Assembly (NCBI GenBank): GCA_025331565.1
Contig: JAFREQ010000045.1
Span: forward strand, 2,108,001-2,172,000
Length of the DNA: 64,000 bases
Reading direction: 5' to 3'
DNA from: Holacanthus passer
Lineage: Eukaryota > Chordata > Actinopteri > Pomacanthidae
Shown: piece by piece, positions 27,101 to 38,983 of the stretch
Layout: each line of letters opens with the position of its first letter
Position numbering within the stretch: position 1 is the stretch's first letter
Translations under genes and position numbers: made by a program
Notes under the pieces: model-generated
What the model was told of the DNA's origin: nothing
Databases searched by the model: none
The model's input: only the letters and a program-made list of their open reading frames with translations

Positions 27101-29424
27101 ACTTTATCCATGAAGACAGAGGTACGGTGGGCTTCCTGTTCTCCAGGTTCCTTGACGGACCGGTCGCATTATTAGGGTCAACCTCAACTCCCAGCACGGC
27201 ATTGTTCCTCCCGCTGCTATGACCATTCCCAAACTGATAAGACTTGTCTATTTCGGGTCTTTCTTTTCTTTTAGTCCTTGACACATGAGTTTGAGCCTGA
27301 AATAACTTTTTTAGTCCTTTTAAAAGAGAACAAAACACGCACGCTTGCAAACATTGTGAAACACCAGAAAACAAACATCGGGATTTAAAAAAAAATTTTT
27401 ACCATCAAAAGGATGAAATTACACTCCTGAACAATCACAAGCTCACTTTTGTTCCAACAATACTTTTTTTTCCAGCCAAACAGATAAACACCAAAGTCAT
27501 ATCTCTCACATTTTGCTCACACAATTCCTGCCTTTGCTGTTTATTCTGTACGGCAAAATAAGGGATTGCTTCATAAATATTGGTAAGAAAACGAATGATA
27601 GATTATACCCAAGCAGCATGATTGTGTTCCTGACAGCCACCGGCCACATAAATACTGCTCTCCACAACTTGACCTGCCGTTGACCCCCACCGCCCAAAAG
27701 AAGTCCCTCAGTTCATCTAATCTGTTGTGCAGCAGCATGATGCAGGTTGGAGAGACTGCACTTTCACTTCCAAGTAAGTGGAAATCAAAACTTCAAAATC
27801 AGCGATTGATGCCTGTGTGATGAAAGCTGATGAGTTAATTACTAATCAAACTCTCCAGACTGGGTTTTTTTGGAAATGAGGGGAGAGACAGTGAGGCCTT
27901 TGTATATGACAATCAGGGTGTGAATTGATTCCTCAGTCGCTCAAACACTCCCGATCCTTTCATGTGTGGCCTTTGCCTTGTTGAGGCGCTAAAGCGTCAC
28001 CGCAGAACAAAACGCACATACCCCCAAGGGTGCTAACAGGCCGCCATGTCGGCCCAGGGTGACCAATGTTGATCAATAATGGCGTGTGTGATCAGTGGCA
28101 TCGCGCCTAGTAGGAATCTGGATCAATAGAGGTAAGCAAGGCAGCTGCAGAGGCAGAAGATAAGAGAACAGATAACCTGAGCTGTGGTGGAAACACAATC
28201 ATAAGACTTGGTTTATATGGGACTTTTTATAGTTTTTTTCTTTCACAAATCGAAATAATGTGCCGTCATTTCTGGAGATTACAGAACAAATACTCCAAAA
28301 CTCATGGCTGGAACTTCCTCATTGATGCGACAACTTCTCCTTTAATCGACTGTGGTTAAAAGCTCCTTAAAACTGTTTTTTCCACATCAGTTCAGACCTG
28401 TAACGCCACCCACTCATGATGTGACACTTTTGTAGAGTCGTGCTATCGTTGCACACATTTTACAAGCACAAACAACGTCTTTATTCAACTCTGGTGCCGT
28501 TGCATTAGAGGAGGCTACAGGGCTCTGCAGACCCCGTCGTCCTTTATTGTGCTAAAGTGAGAGAAATGGCCGAGGAATGCACCACATGTTGTTTTCACAC
28601 AGCTGTGGTTTTTACGGAGGAAATGCACAGTGTGTGTGAGTGCTTCCTCCCTACGTTGTTCCCTTTACACCAACGCTGTATAGAAACAGTAGCATTGATA
28701 GGAAGAACCAACGAACCTTTAATCGGATTCACACATAATTTCTTGTCAAAGTGTTTCTTCGGGATCATAGAACAAACCCCTGGAAGCTCATGTCCCATCA
28801 AATTAGCTAAATCACAAGATGGATTGGTGTCAAGTTAACGATGGCGTGGGGGGGATGAAAATCAACCTCAGGTGTGAATATTTTGCTTTCACCTTTTTTT
28901 TTACAATTTCCATTTTGAGGGAAAAGTGAGGGATGATAATAAGATGTTTTCAAAAATGCATCATTAAGATGAAACCTTCTGGCTGACACCATAATCAGTC
29001 ACAGTGAAATGTATGTAGAACATTTTATCAATACATTATCTGACATATCTGGCCTATCTTATACTTCAAGGAGTTCCTGTGTTTGACTAAACCTCTCAGG
29101 GTCTGAGTTCACCTGATGGAGATTATCTCCTCAGTTCATTTACACACAATGGTCTGGATCATCAATATCTACTCGCCCCCTACCTCAAGTTTTACTGCAC
29201 CAAAGCCTCAGTTTGAAGGAATGCATTTCTGTAAATATGCTATGAAGTAAATATTCTTGCTGAGAGTTTCCAGTTTTGTTAAGACTGAAATGAGAAGATT
29301 GATACTACTTTGATAACTGTCTTTTAAATATGAAGCTTTACACAAATCAAATTGCTGATTTCACACCTCGAATTTCGAACAAAATGAGATACAACCTGTT
29401 CATTAGTGAGATTTAGAGGTTTTG

Positions 29425-29640
29425 GGTTAAAAACAAAAATGCTGTTTCCCCCATTTTCTAGCCTTTATGCTAAGCTTAAAGACTTGATGGTGGTATATAT
29501 TTACTGTAAAGAGGGATATCGATCTTTTTATCTTTTCAACTCCTGGCAAAAAATAAATTTCCCAAAAAGTTGGACTCTTCTTTTAAAGGGGCTGAGGCCA
29601 GGAGTTAATTAGCTTAGCTTAGCATAAAGTTCAAAAATAT
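29425..29640. repeat. GCTAAGCTAAGC-type teleost repeat, two pieces in opposite orientation
   Basis: 29425-29590 has ctgtttcccc, cctttatgctaagctt, a ggtatat-containing middle and tttcccaaaaagttggact, in the order I know for this repeat. 29608-29640 carries the reverse complement of its ctttatgctaagctaagc core. Confidence 0.5.
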
Positions 29641-31884
29641 GCCTTACAATATCTCTTAGTATTTAACATGTTGTATGTTATTTGTTTGATTCAAACATGA
29701 ACAGAAATGCAAAAACAGAAAGTTGTTGTTATCCAAGGTTCCAGCACCTAAAACCACAAAATGTCATTTTTACATTTCGGTTTTTGCGTTGATTAAAACC
29801 ACAAGTGTTCTCTATTCTATTAAATCATACAAAGGCCTGTGTTAACAATATGTAATTTCTCATGTTTAAATGAGTAAATTGCATAATAGGCACAATTACA
29901 TCAAAACAAATTTAAAACTGATTTAAAGCTCATTGTTTATGTTTCTCCTCCAATCACATTTGAGCGATCAGTGTCAGCTGACCAGCAGGCCTCCTGTGAT
30001 TATTCCTATATGATAACATGGGAAAAGCTCATATGAGGAAACTGGGGGAAAGTCCCTCCTGATATCATCACTAACTGCATCCAGACAAAAGCCCACTACC
30101 TATGCCGACATGCTGCAGCGTGTGAAACAATGGAGACCCAGGAGAACGCTCTCCGCAGCTGAAAAATGGCATCCAGATATTCTGATCGATGCCCGTGCTC
30201 TGGACTTTGAACTTTGCAGTAATTGTTGCACTCTTTGCAGCGGCAGGTTCAGCTTTTTTGGCTCCATACCATCCAAAACATGTGTTATCGCTGCAGGCTG
30301 TGGAGCATGGGGTCTTATCAGATGGCCTTGTGGCATTACAATAACACAGGCTCTATCATGCCTTAGCAGACCCGTATCTGGCAGCAGTGTCATAGAACAA
30401 CGATAAATAAAGCCTACAAGCCATGCACATAATGTTACTCAAGATGCTCCCAGAAACTGGGGTGGGCATTTATTAAATCTGAGGTGACATGTTGAGAAAA
30501 TGGCCCAAGCTGAATTAGCATGATCATTTATATTTACTGTATAATGACCAGACATTAGGTTGTTTTGTGATTATTATGTTCATGAAAATAACTTGGTGAT
30601 TCTGCACATTTCTACCACAAACTTGACAAGACTTCACAGCCTCATGCAATCTCCTGTTGCTGTATCATAAGGCACAGATTTACAGAGTAAATCAAAGCGG
30701 ACGATTTCCTCAGCTCAGAGGAAAACCCCTCGGAGGAGAATGAGTCGATAATGTCCTGGCGTGCCCACGGCTTCCTCTCCGAAAAATAAATACATAAATA
30801 AAAACACGCCTGGCCACTTCAGGTTTATTGTTCCTCTGGAGGCTGTGAAGTACAGGCTATATTGTTTATAATAAATAAGTCCATTAACAGATTTGGCCCA
30901 GATGGGTGACATCCCCTCACCCCCCTGCAGACACCTAGACCCCAGTGGGGCCAGAATACTTCCATTTAAGGCAGTGATGGCCAAGGAAAAGGGGGACTAC
31001 AGAGGTTAGTGTTGGTTTGACTGGGCTGAGACCGTGTCACATTTTCTGGAGTGATAAGAGCCGGAGCAGGAAGCTGTGAGAGGGCAGGAAGGAAGAGAGC
31101 TTAGGTCTGGAAGGAGAGAGGGGAGACGGAGGGATGAGGGCAAAGAGAGATGCAGGAGAGGAGAGCGGAGCAGCAAAAACAAGAAATTAAAAGAATAAAT
31201 GATCCAAGCAATGCATCAAAATCCTGCATACATGCAGCTGTATGTGGTGTTTGAGGCAGACGCTCTCTGCAGTGTGTTTCATGCAGGCAGGCGGGAGGGA
31301 GGGCCGAGCTCTGCTGGGAAACGCAGAGGGAACCTGGGGTCCAGGGGGAAGTGAGTGGATGACTAAATTTGGTCTGAAAGGCCACACTAACATACACCTG
31401 CTTCCCGCAATCAAACAGGCCACACAATGATGACGATATCAAGCATCAGGCTTTTGTCTGTTAACACCAGACCCAGCAGTATAGACAGAAGAAAAACATA
31501 GATCTGCTGCTTTGCCTAAAACCTGCACCAAACAGTTATGGTTCAAAAATGAAAGAGGAATTATAAGCAAGTGGAGCTTCAAGAGTTTCTTACACTGAAT
31601 GGTGCACGTTTGAGCATGAACATCATTTTGTCTTGTGTCTGTTTCTTGTTGCTGTTGTCTTGTTTTGTTGAAATCAAGGGGAACATTGCAAACAACCCCC
31701 CTAAAAAAACAACCTAAATGCAACTATGAAAACGTGAGAACCCAAAACAAGTTTTTAGATTGTTTTAGATTGTTGTTTTAGAACCATTGTTAACAACTAC
31801 ATTTGCTGCAAAGGGCAAAAATAGTGAAAAATACAGGAAAAAAAAGAAGTACAATAAAACATGTGCATAAATATGTAGCTGCAG

Positions 31885-31926
31885 CCACTTAGCTTAGCAT
31901 AAAGACAGGAAACAGCAAACAAAGTC
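31885..31926 (-). repeat. GCTAAGCTAAGC-type repeat fragment, reverse orientation
   Basis: Carries ttagcttagcataaagacag followed by gaaacagcaaac, the reverse complement of the family's core. Confidence 0.5.
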
Positions 31927-32243
31927 AAAACTACAATCAGCTCCAAAGTTCAATTATTAACACTATTTGTGTTTTTTTTGTTGGCCTACATGATTCATAA
32001 TCTACCTGGAGTCTTGTTGTCACTGTAAGGCAACCTAAGACTCCAGGAAGTCACTGCACCCGGTCAAGAAATAGTCCAGCACATAACCCCCAGTAAAACC
32101 ACAACATGTTGTTTTTACATTCAAGTTTTTGTTCAAATTAAACAAATGCCACATAACATGTTAATTTGTGAACTTTAAAGATACTGGTAGGTGGATTTCC
32201 TTATCATTGGACAGCCGCCTGCTTGGCTAGCTGTTTACCCCTG

Positions 32244-32407
32244 ATACTTACCTGGCAGAGGAGATACCATGATCACGAAGGTGGTTCGCCCAGGGCGAGG
32301 CTCAGCCATTGCACTGCGGTTGTACTGACCCCTGTGAATTCCCCAAATGTGGGAATCTCAACTGCAAAATTTGTGGTAGTGGGGGACTGTGTTCGCGCTC
32401 TCCCCTG
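32244..32407 (+). ncRNA. U1 snRNA copy, full length (164 nt), probably a retrotransposed pseudogene
   Basis: U1 snRNA pairs with 5' splice sites. This copy starts exactly at the mature 5' end (atacttacctg), ends at the mature 3' end (tcccctg) and is 164 nt long, the canonical size. Intact parts include the splice-site-pairing ACTTACCTG, the U1-70K loop gatcacgaagg, the U1A loop core attgcac, the Sm site aatttgtgg and the 3' stem-loop gggggactg..cgcgctctcccc. I count about 15 differences from human U1 as I recall it, and several of these are normal in fish U1. It is followed directly by a retroelement-like tail and sits inside an older repeat. I see no U1 3' box and no convincing proximal sequence element. 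A retrocopy is therefore more likely than an expressed gene. Confidence 0.85.
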
Positions 32408-32470
32408 ATTTTTGCAAATTTCCCCACTGTGGGACGAATAAAGGTTTATCTTATCTTATCTCTTATCTTT
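32408..32470 (+). mobile_element. LINE-like 3' tail with (TTATC)n end, joined to the U1 copy
   Basis: Reads gcaaatttccccactgtggg, then acgaataaaggttt, then a run of ttatc units. This matches the 3' tail of an abundant teleost retroelement from memory; I cannot name its family with certainty. tccc/ggga can form a small hairpin. Confidence 0.55.
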
Positions 32471-34626
32471 CCAGTCTTTATGCTGCTAAGCTAAGCTAAG
32501 CAGCTGCAGGCTGTAGCTTCATATTTAATGCACAGATACAAGAGTGGTGACAAATGACAATTGTTAAAAAATGCAAATACAATTACAGTGTTAGGATGCA
32601 AGCACCCAGACCATCAGCATCAAGTGTCGCCATAAACAAGTGAGAAATAACAAATATCTTCTTGGCCTTAACTTCAACTATAAGCATTGAAACAGCTGGT
32701 TTGGTTTGGATCCATCACTCTGAGTTTTGACTGCGCTCCAGAGTTTTGACTTTCAGCACCGGAGAACTCCCAGGTGAGAATATCAGCAGCTCAGTTCCAC
32801 CACACACTCATCTTTCCCCCTTTTTAATCAATCTGTTCATCTAAAAAGGATTTCTCTATTTTGAGATTTTAATCCAGTGTCTGAGTTAATCTCTGAAACT
32901 CAGGGATTGGAGGAGGGGACGGACGGGGCATCAAAGCCACTCAACTTCAGCCCTGCTCTCACAATTACACCCACAAGGCATCAAGGCAACCAATAAATCA
33001 CGCGCTCATAATGCCTTTCGGAAAATTAATTTTCCAAGGCTCGGGGCTCGGTCATGTAGGTCAGATAGTCGGCGCTGGTTTGGTCCATTTCCAGGCATTT
33101 TTCAGCCAGATTAAAACATGGAAGGAAACAAGTGTAAATGATGGTCAAGCCTCTGTCAGGTTGGGTTAAAAAAACAACAGACCAGCTGGATATAAACTGT
33201 GCTTTGACCTTTGGGCCAAAATAGTGGAGGTTACATATGTGCAGTACTTTTCATACCACATGCGGAGTTTTTAGGGAAATGCAGATTGTCTGACATTAAA
33301 AAATAAGTTCATATTTATGCATAAGTTCTGCTTTAGTGTGTATTACAGGTGGATTATGAGCTCAGTACAACAGAGGGAGCCCTCCACTGGAAGCCAAAGG
33401 CATTACACACAAACCTGAAAGCCTGGCTGAATAAATCTGCACACATGCAGCTCTGCCTCACTAACACGTAATAACATGCAGACTAATTCTAACATTTTCA
33501 TAATCAACTCCAAAGAGTTCCCTTTCAAACAAGACCAGAGTCATATCTATAATCAAAGGAGTTTAAGAATAGGAACCTTTTTATTATTTTCATCGTTGGG
33601 CTTATGCACAAAAAAAGGGAGTTTAAGGGGATAATGGACAACATGACACTTCATCACATAAAATACACTGAAGACAAAATGTCTGTAATCCCTTATTTAC
33701 AAGAATGAAGTTGCTGCCTAGAGTACATGTGTGTACATACTCATATAAATACATACTCACGCAGACACATGCACATAAATATACATACGGTATATACATT
33801 AACGCATATTTGTCCATTAAATCCAAAGTCGTACAATACAATACCAATACAATCATCAGCGTGTTGTTCACAATGTGGACACAGCAGCACCTTCATCTGG
33901 TATGAATCTGATACTCTCTCTGTATTGAAATACTCAAATGTAGTAGCACAAATACTACGCTAGATAAGAGCTACTGTATCAAGAGAAGAAGACACTGTAG
34001 AAATTTTTAGCGATGATACTTTGTAATTCATAATGATGATATAATAAGGGGAAAAGATCTTAACAGATTTAATATTTCATTGGTCGTGTTTGACGCAGTG
34101 TTTTAAAATACCCTTACCCAGGGCAGAGCCAGAGAGTCTGGCCTCCACTTGCCCTCTGAGGTCTTTATTAGAGGTCTATTACTGTAAAGTTGCTATCAGC
34201 TATTAGGGGGGTCTCCCTGGCTGCCGCTAAGCAGTAAATAAATATGAGCCTATTGTATTCTTGTAGCCTCACTGTCCTTGCTCTTCCATGCTGAGTAAAC
34301 GCTCACATACAATGGGAGGCCGGACTGCCTTGTCATTCCTGATCCCCCTAGATTGCTCTTCTAGGTCCTCTGCCTGGGAAAGTGGCAGCGGAGGGAAGAG
34401 GAAGCAATGAAAAGGGGATCTGTGAGAATATTATACTGTGTTGCATCCCAGAGGTTAGATCTGATGAACAATGTGATCAAACATCGTGAACTCATTCTTG
34501 TTGATAGCAGAGGTGGAAAGTAACTGAGTATATTTACTAAGTGCAATTTTGAGGTGGTTGTACTTTTATGAAATTTTCTGACAGCAGTTACTTGAAGAAT
34601 AAAACTGCCAAAATCTCTATTTTACC

Positions 34627-34708
34627 AAGTGATTTCGTGATCACATTGTGTTTTCTCATGGAAAACACAATGTTTTTTCTCATGGAAAACACAATGTGAT
34701 CATCACTT
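34627..34708. repeat. long hairpin / nested palindrome
   Basis: Arm aagtgat..gatcacattgtgttttc is complementary to gaaaacacaatgtgatc..atcactt, apart from a 5-nt insertion (ttcgt) in the left arm. An inner copy, ttttctcatggaaaacacaatg, occurs twice in tandem. Predicted to fold into a stable cruciform. Confidence 0.8.
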
Positions 34709-34787
34709 AGTTAGAATTAACCACCTACAAAATTAAAATGTTGTTTACAGATGAATTCACATAAGGGAAAAATAATCCAAGAATATG

Positions 34788-35262
34788 TACAACCCCAATT
34801 CCAAAAAAGTTGTGATGCTGTGCAAACTATAAACAAAACAAAATGCAATAACTTAATCCTTTTTAACATATACTCATTGAACACAGGCAATATATTTAAT
34901 GTTTGACCTCATCAACTTCATTGATTTTTGTAAATATCTGCTTATTCTGAATTTTGATGGAAGCAACATGTTTCAAACAAATTGGAACAGGAGCAACAAA
35001 AGACTGTGAAAGTTGTGGCCTGATTGAAAACACCTGTTTGGATCACTCCACAGGTAAACAGGTTCGTTGGTAACAGGTGATAGTATCATGATTGGGTATG
35101 AAAGGTTCATCCTGGAAAGACTCAGTTGTTCACAAGCAGGGATGGAGCGAGGTTCAACACTTTGTCAAACACATGATTGTAGAAAGGAGATTAATACATG
35201 GGCTTGGGAACATTTTATAAAACTATTGTCGGTAAATTTATTTGCAAATGATTGCATTCTAC
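34788..35262 (+). mobile_element. ACAACCCC-type DNA-transposon remnant, truncated at right
   Basis: Starts tacaaccccaattccaaaaa followed by agttgtgatgctgtg. It continues with family segments gcaacaaaagactgtgaaag, ggtaacaggtgatagtatca and ttcacaagcagggatgg, and ends near tttgcaaatgattgcattct. The right terminal repeat is missing. A related copy with both ends is at 57201-57709. Confidence 0.6.
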
Positions 35263-35468
35263 TTCAGATACTTCAGTACATTTTGGTGGTAAAACTTGTT
35301 TACTTTTAAGTGACATGAGAAGTTACTGACTCAGTTCAGTGACTGTATGACTCATTTCTATTTGTGCTACTGTTATGTTACATTTTAGCATTTAGCACTA
35401 AAGTCAGTAAGATTTTGAATGCAGGATTTCTTGCTTGTAATGTAACGTGTTGACAGTTTATGTGCAGC

Positions 35469-35497
35469 AGAGTGTGTGTGTGTGTGTGTGTGTGTGT
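35469..35497. repeat. (TG)n microsatellite
   Basis: Uninterrupted GT run. Confidence 0.9.
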
Positions 35498-37188
35498 CCT
35501 AACTGGCAAGATTAAAGAAAGAAATTGAAAGTTGTGGAGGTTTGTGGCCACCTCAGGCTGCCTGGTGGAGCTTCCTCTCCAGTTTCTCCACAGGAAGAGT
35601 GCTGACAGGGCCGCATGGACTCACACAGTTCCTTGCATGGAAGCCGAAGCGAGGCCTTGAGCGAGGAGGGGTGCGCAGCGTCGCCCCCATGGGACGGCAT
35701 TATTCAGGCCTGCCCCTGCCCCTGTGAGCCCGGGCATGAGGCTGCCAATATCAGGCGCGGGCGGGCGCTGCCGTCCTGTAATCACCGATGACATACATGA
35801 AGTAGTTTTCCAGATCGGTTTTCCTGTCCTTCCAGCTGCGAGTGGGGCAAACAGCACAGGAAGAATAACACAAGTTGCAGGCCCGGCTCAGGGAATGTGG
35901 CCTTAACAAACACAGCACAAATAAAAAAGTTAAAAGGCCCAGTGCTCTCCTCCTGAGAGCCTCTGAGCGAGGGAAGTGAGGCTACGTCCTGAGAGAAGGT
36001 CCAACCTTCCTCAACACCCACACAGACTCAACAATAACCTGCCAATCAAACCAAATACTGTTTACTCGGAGCTACCTGCCAGAGACCACTTTCATCAAGA
36101 CCACTTTTCTGACACGTTGGGCTTATCTTTGAGCCAGATTTATCTTTATCTTCTGGGTGTTGAATCAGCTTTTTCCTGCTAATCTTAATATTTGCAAAGA
36201 CTCTTTTAACCAGTGTAACCCGTGTAAGCTTTGTGATCATTCTCAGACATTGATGGACAATTTAATGTTGAGCAATGAAGATGCTTAGTTTTATATTTCA
36301 AAAGAAAAGCTCACTGTTTAAATATATGTATTTTGATCCACTTCATTTACTCATACTTTACTTTAACTCAAACACCTTTGACTGAAACTTACCTGGACCT
36401 GGATTTTAACTTGATTTACTGCAGGTAGCTTTGACTGGAGTCCTGCTACCTGCAAACCCACTGTACACACAGTCCTACTGTCCTTATTATCACCCCAGAG
36501 GTTCTTTTTTACCTCGAGACTCCTTTAAACAAAGCTTGTCAGCCTTTGTCACCAGTTTCACGTCTATTTATTTTTCTTGTTTCATTTTAATAGGAATGTT
36601 CTTTACTGCTTTCCCGTCATGTTAACCATCTCATGAAAAATCTTGTGATGCCTTGTGGGGGTTCTGACTGTGAAGGCGCGATGTTAATGTCAGTTTTTTT
36701 CCCCACTGTAACCATCATATCACAGCATTATAACCAAAGTGATTTTGCTTAGCACACAATGTGTTGCCTTCAGGTGCTGCCAGCCTGCTTCATGCACACA
36801 GTCCATTACCTGCTGAGGGGCCTGGTGAGCTGTTAGGCTTTTATCCTGCTAAGTCAATCAGCAGAGGTGTTAAAGACGCCACGTCAACACAAACTAACAG
36901 GTGCCCACTGACGAGGCAGAGGGAGGCAGAGGAAGATGGATCGACTCAACACGGTGCCACTGGTGCTGTCATTGTATGGAAATACTATGACATTGCAAAC
37001 ACACATGGTCACATTGCATGTAAATTTGAAATAGCTGCATACAGGTCATTATGTTGTTGGCATGAATAATAAATGAATAAAACAAACCTCTTCAACGACC
37101 CCCTGCAGACTTTAATACACATAATATGAAAAACCACATTAACACAGTTTATATTTTCATTCATAATTGTAGTTTGAGCACGTGTCAG

Positions 37189-37212
37189 CAATGTTTCATC
37201 TGTGAAACATTG
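37189..37212. repeat. short perfect palindrome
   Basis: Ten-base arms caatgtttca and tgaaacattg with a 4-nt spacer. Confidence 0.7.
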
Positions 37213-37928
37213 GTTTTCTTCACATGTCTAAACAATGTGTATGGGGCTGTATGAAGAGCAATATTTGGCATTTAAAGCCCGTTGAGGCCAAAAACACTTT
37301 GGAGCTGAGTAAAGTCTTTATTGAATTAGGGAAAGTTTACATTATAGATTACGTAGGGTAGGTGAGCTAGTCCACCAAACATGAATGAAATAAATGATCA
37401 TACGTTTTTCCTATTATACTTATAATATTAGGACTAGCAAGATTTCAGTTTCTTTATTTCTACATGGATCATTGATTAATGAAGATGTTAACTTTTTGCT
37501 TTTTTTTTAGTTGTCATTCATGTAACCATTGAGGACATAATCAAAAATCATTAAACAGGGTTCTTATTTTAATATGAGTCAGTTGAAGACATTCATCCAG
37601 TCATTCAGTCCATCTGCCAGCAATGGTTTTTATTTCAGCTGGTAAAATCAACAGTCACTGGATAGAAATGAGAAGCCGAGCAGGTTAACATGTCAGCTGA
37701 CCTGTCAACATGTAAATAAGTGAGAAGTATATATATATATAGTCAATAGGACACAGTTTAATTCCTGGTTATAGTTCTCTTGTTTTTTTACAGTAATGAA
37801 AACAAGACAAAACAAAGCAAGAAAATTAAAATACAATCACATCCTGCAAAAGATAGATGCATTTTGTACTGTGTCTGGAATGATCATTTAATCAGTATCC
37901 AAAAACAATTATACTCACTCTCATATCT

Positions 37929-37952
37929 CACACACACACACGCACACACACA
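37929..37952. repeat. (CA)n microsatellite
   Basis: Short CA run with one CG interruption. Confidence 0.8.
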
Positions 37953-38638
37953 TTGCAGATACAGTCATGGACATACTCACAGGCTGAGTCATAAAGCACC
38001 AGAAGACACTGAGGAAGAAGGTGTGACGTTATTTCCACACAAAATGATTCGGTCGGAATGAGTGAACAACACGCCACATTTCATCCTGGTGAAGTTATCT
38101 GAGGTAAATGCCTCCACAAATGCACAGTATATGTACATATACATATCATTATAGAGCGTACATGCAAAGAAGAAATATAAAAACAGGCCAGACACAAACA
38201 AACACTTCAGGCCAGTTTGAGGATTGTGTTTGTGTTAATCATCCTCTGAGTGTTTGTTGACAGGCGATAGTCTCTTTGCTGAGAGACTCTGATAGAGTAT
38301 TGTATCGGCCCAGCAGGTCACGGGGACACACCCAGCTGCTCTATTCTCCTCAGCCTGTCTGTCGGACCCTGTTACAGTAATCATCATGTCTGTCTCGCCG
38401 ACTGTCTGTCTCTTGGCTGGAAACGCCGGCTGAGGTCATAATAACCAGAAAAGCTGTTGCTCTTTGTGACTTTCTGCACATCAGACTGAGACCTTTGAGG
38501 CTTTAAATAAAATTAAAGGGTCAGTTCGCCTAAAATTAATATTCTGGTTTTAAGATATCCATCTCTGGGATCTATGCTGCCATTACAGTACAATGGTGGT
38601 GAATACATATTGCATGTACAGTATTGTTCATACTACAC

Positions 38639-38983
38639 ACCAGTGATGGAGTGTAAAGTAGTAAAAGTACATATACACAGGTAATTAAATATTTCCATTT
38701 CCGACTTCTTTATACTTTGACTTCACTCTTTACTTAACTAAATTTATTTGACAGCTATGTTAGCACTTTCCTTGCTGATTAAAATTTCATAAAACATATA
38801 ACTCTCATCTCATAAATATGTTGTATTATTATACATTAAACAAGCAGAATATAAAGTAATTACAATTAGCTCCTCCTAGACCAACTACAACAGTAAATAC
38901 TCACAGGGTGATTTTTTTTCCATGGTGTAGTATTTTTCATTTTTACTTAAATAAAGGATCTAAGTACTTCTTCCATTACTGGT
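38639..38983 (+). repeat. MITE-like copy of the GTGGAAAGTAACT-type repeat
   Basis: Ends accagtgatggag and cttccattactggtg form imperfect terminal inverted repeats about 345 bp apart. The interior includes acttaaataaaggatctaag and agtacttct, typical of the family. No clear target-site duplication was found. Confidence 0.55.

Larger units (their letters stand above)
32205..32560 (+). repeat. GCTAAGCTAAGC-type repeat interrupted by a U1-containing insertion
   Basis: The left part ends ttggctagctgtttacccctg at 32243. The right part resumes at about 32471 with ccagtctttatgctgctaag and continues through gctgtagcttcatattta. In other copies that I remember these two parts are adjacent, so the DNA at 32244-32470 looks like a later insertion. 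Confidence 0.6.
34508..35462. repeat. GTGGAAAGTAACT-type teleost repeat, interrupted by a second element
   Basis: Left part from 34508 (gaggtggaaagtaactgagt, then caattttgaggtggttgtac). Right part to about 35460 (agattttgaatgcagga, cttgcttgtaatg). Both match one common teleost repeat by memory. The intervening 34788-35262 belongs to a different family, so the insertion is nested. Confidence 0.5.

Noticed and set aside
34139..34160. CTCF-like motif (about 10 of 14 positions)
   Set aside because: Too many mismatches to list next to the better sites.
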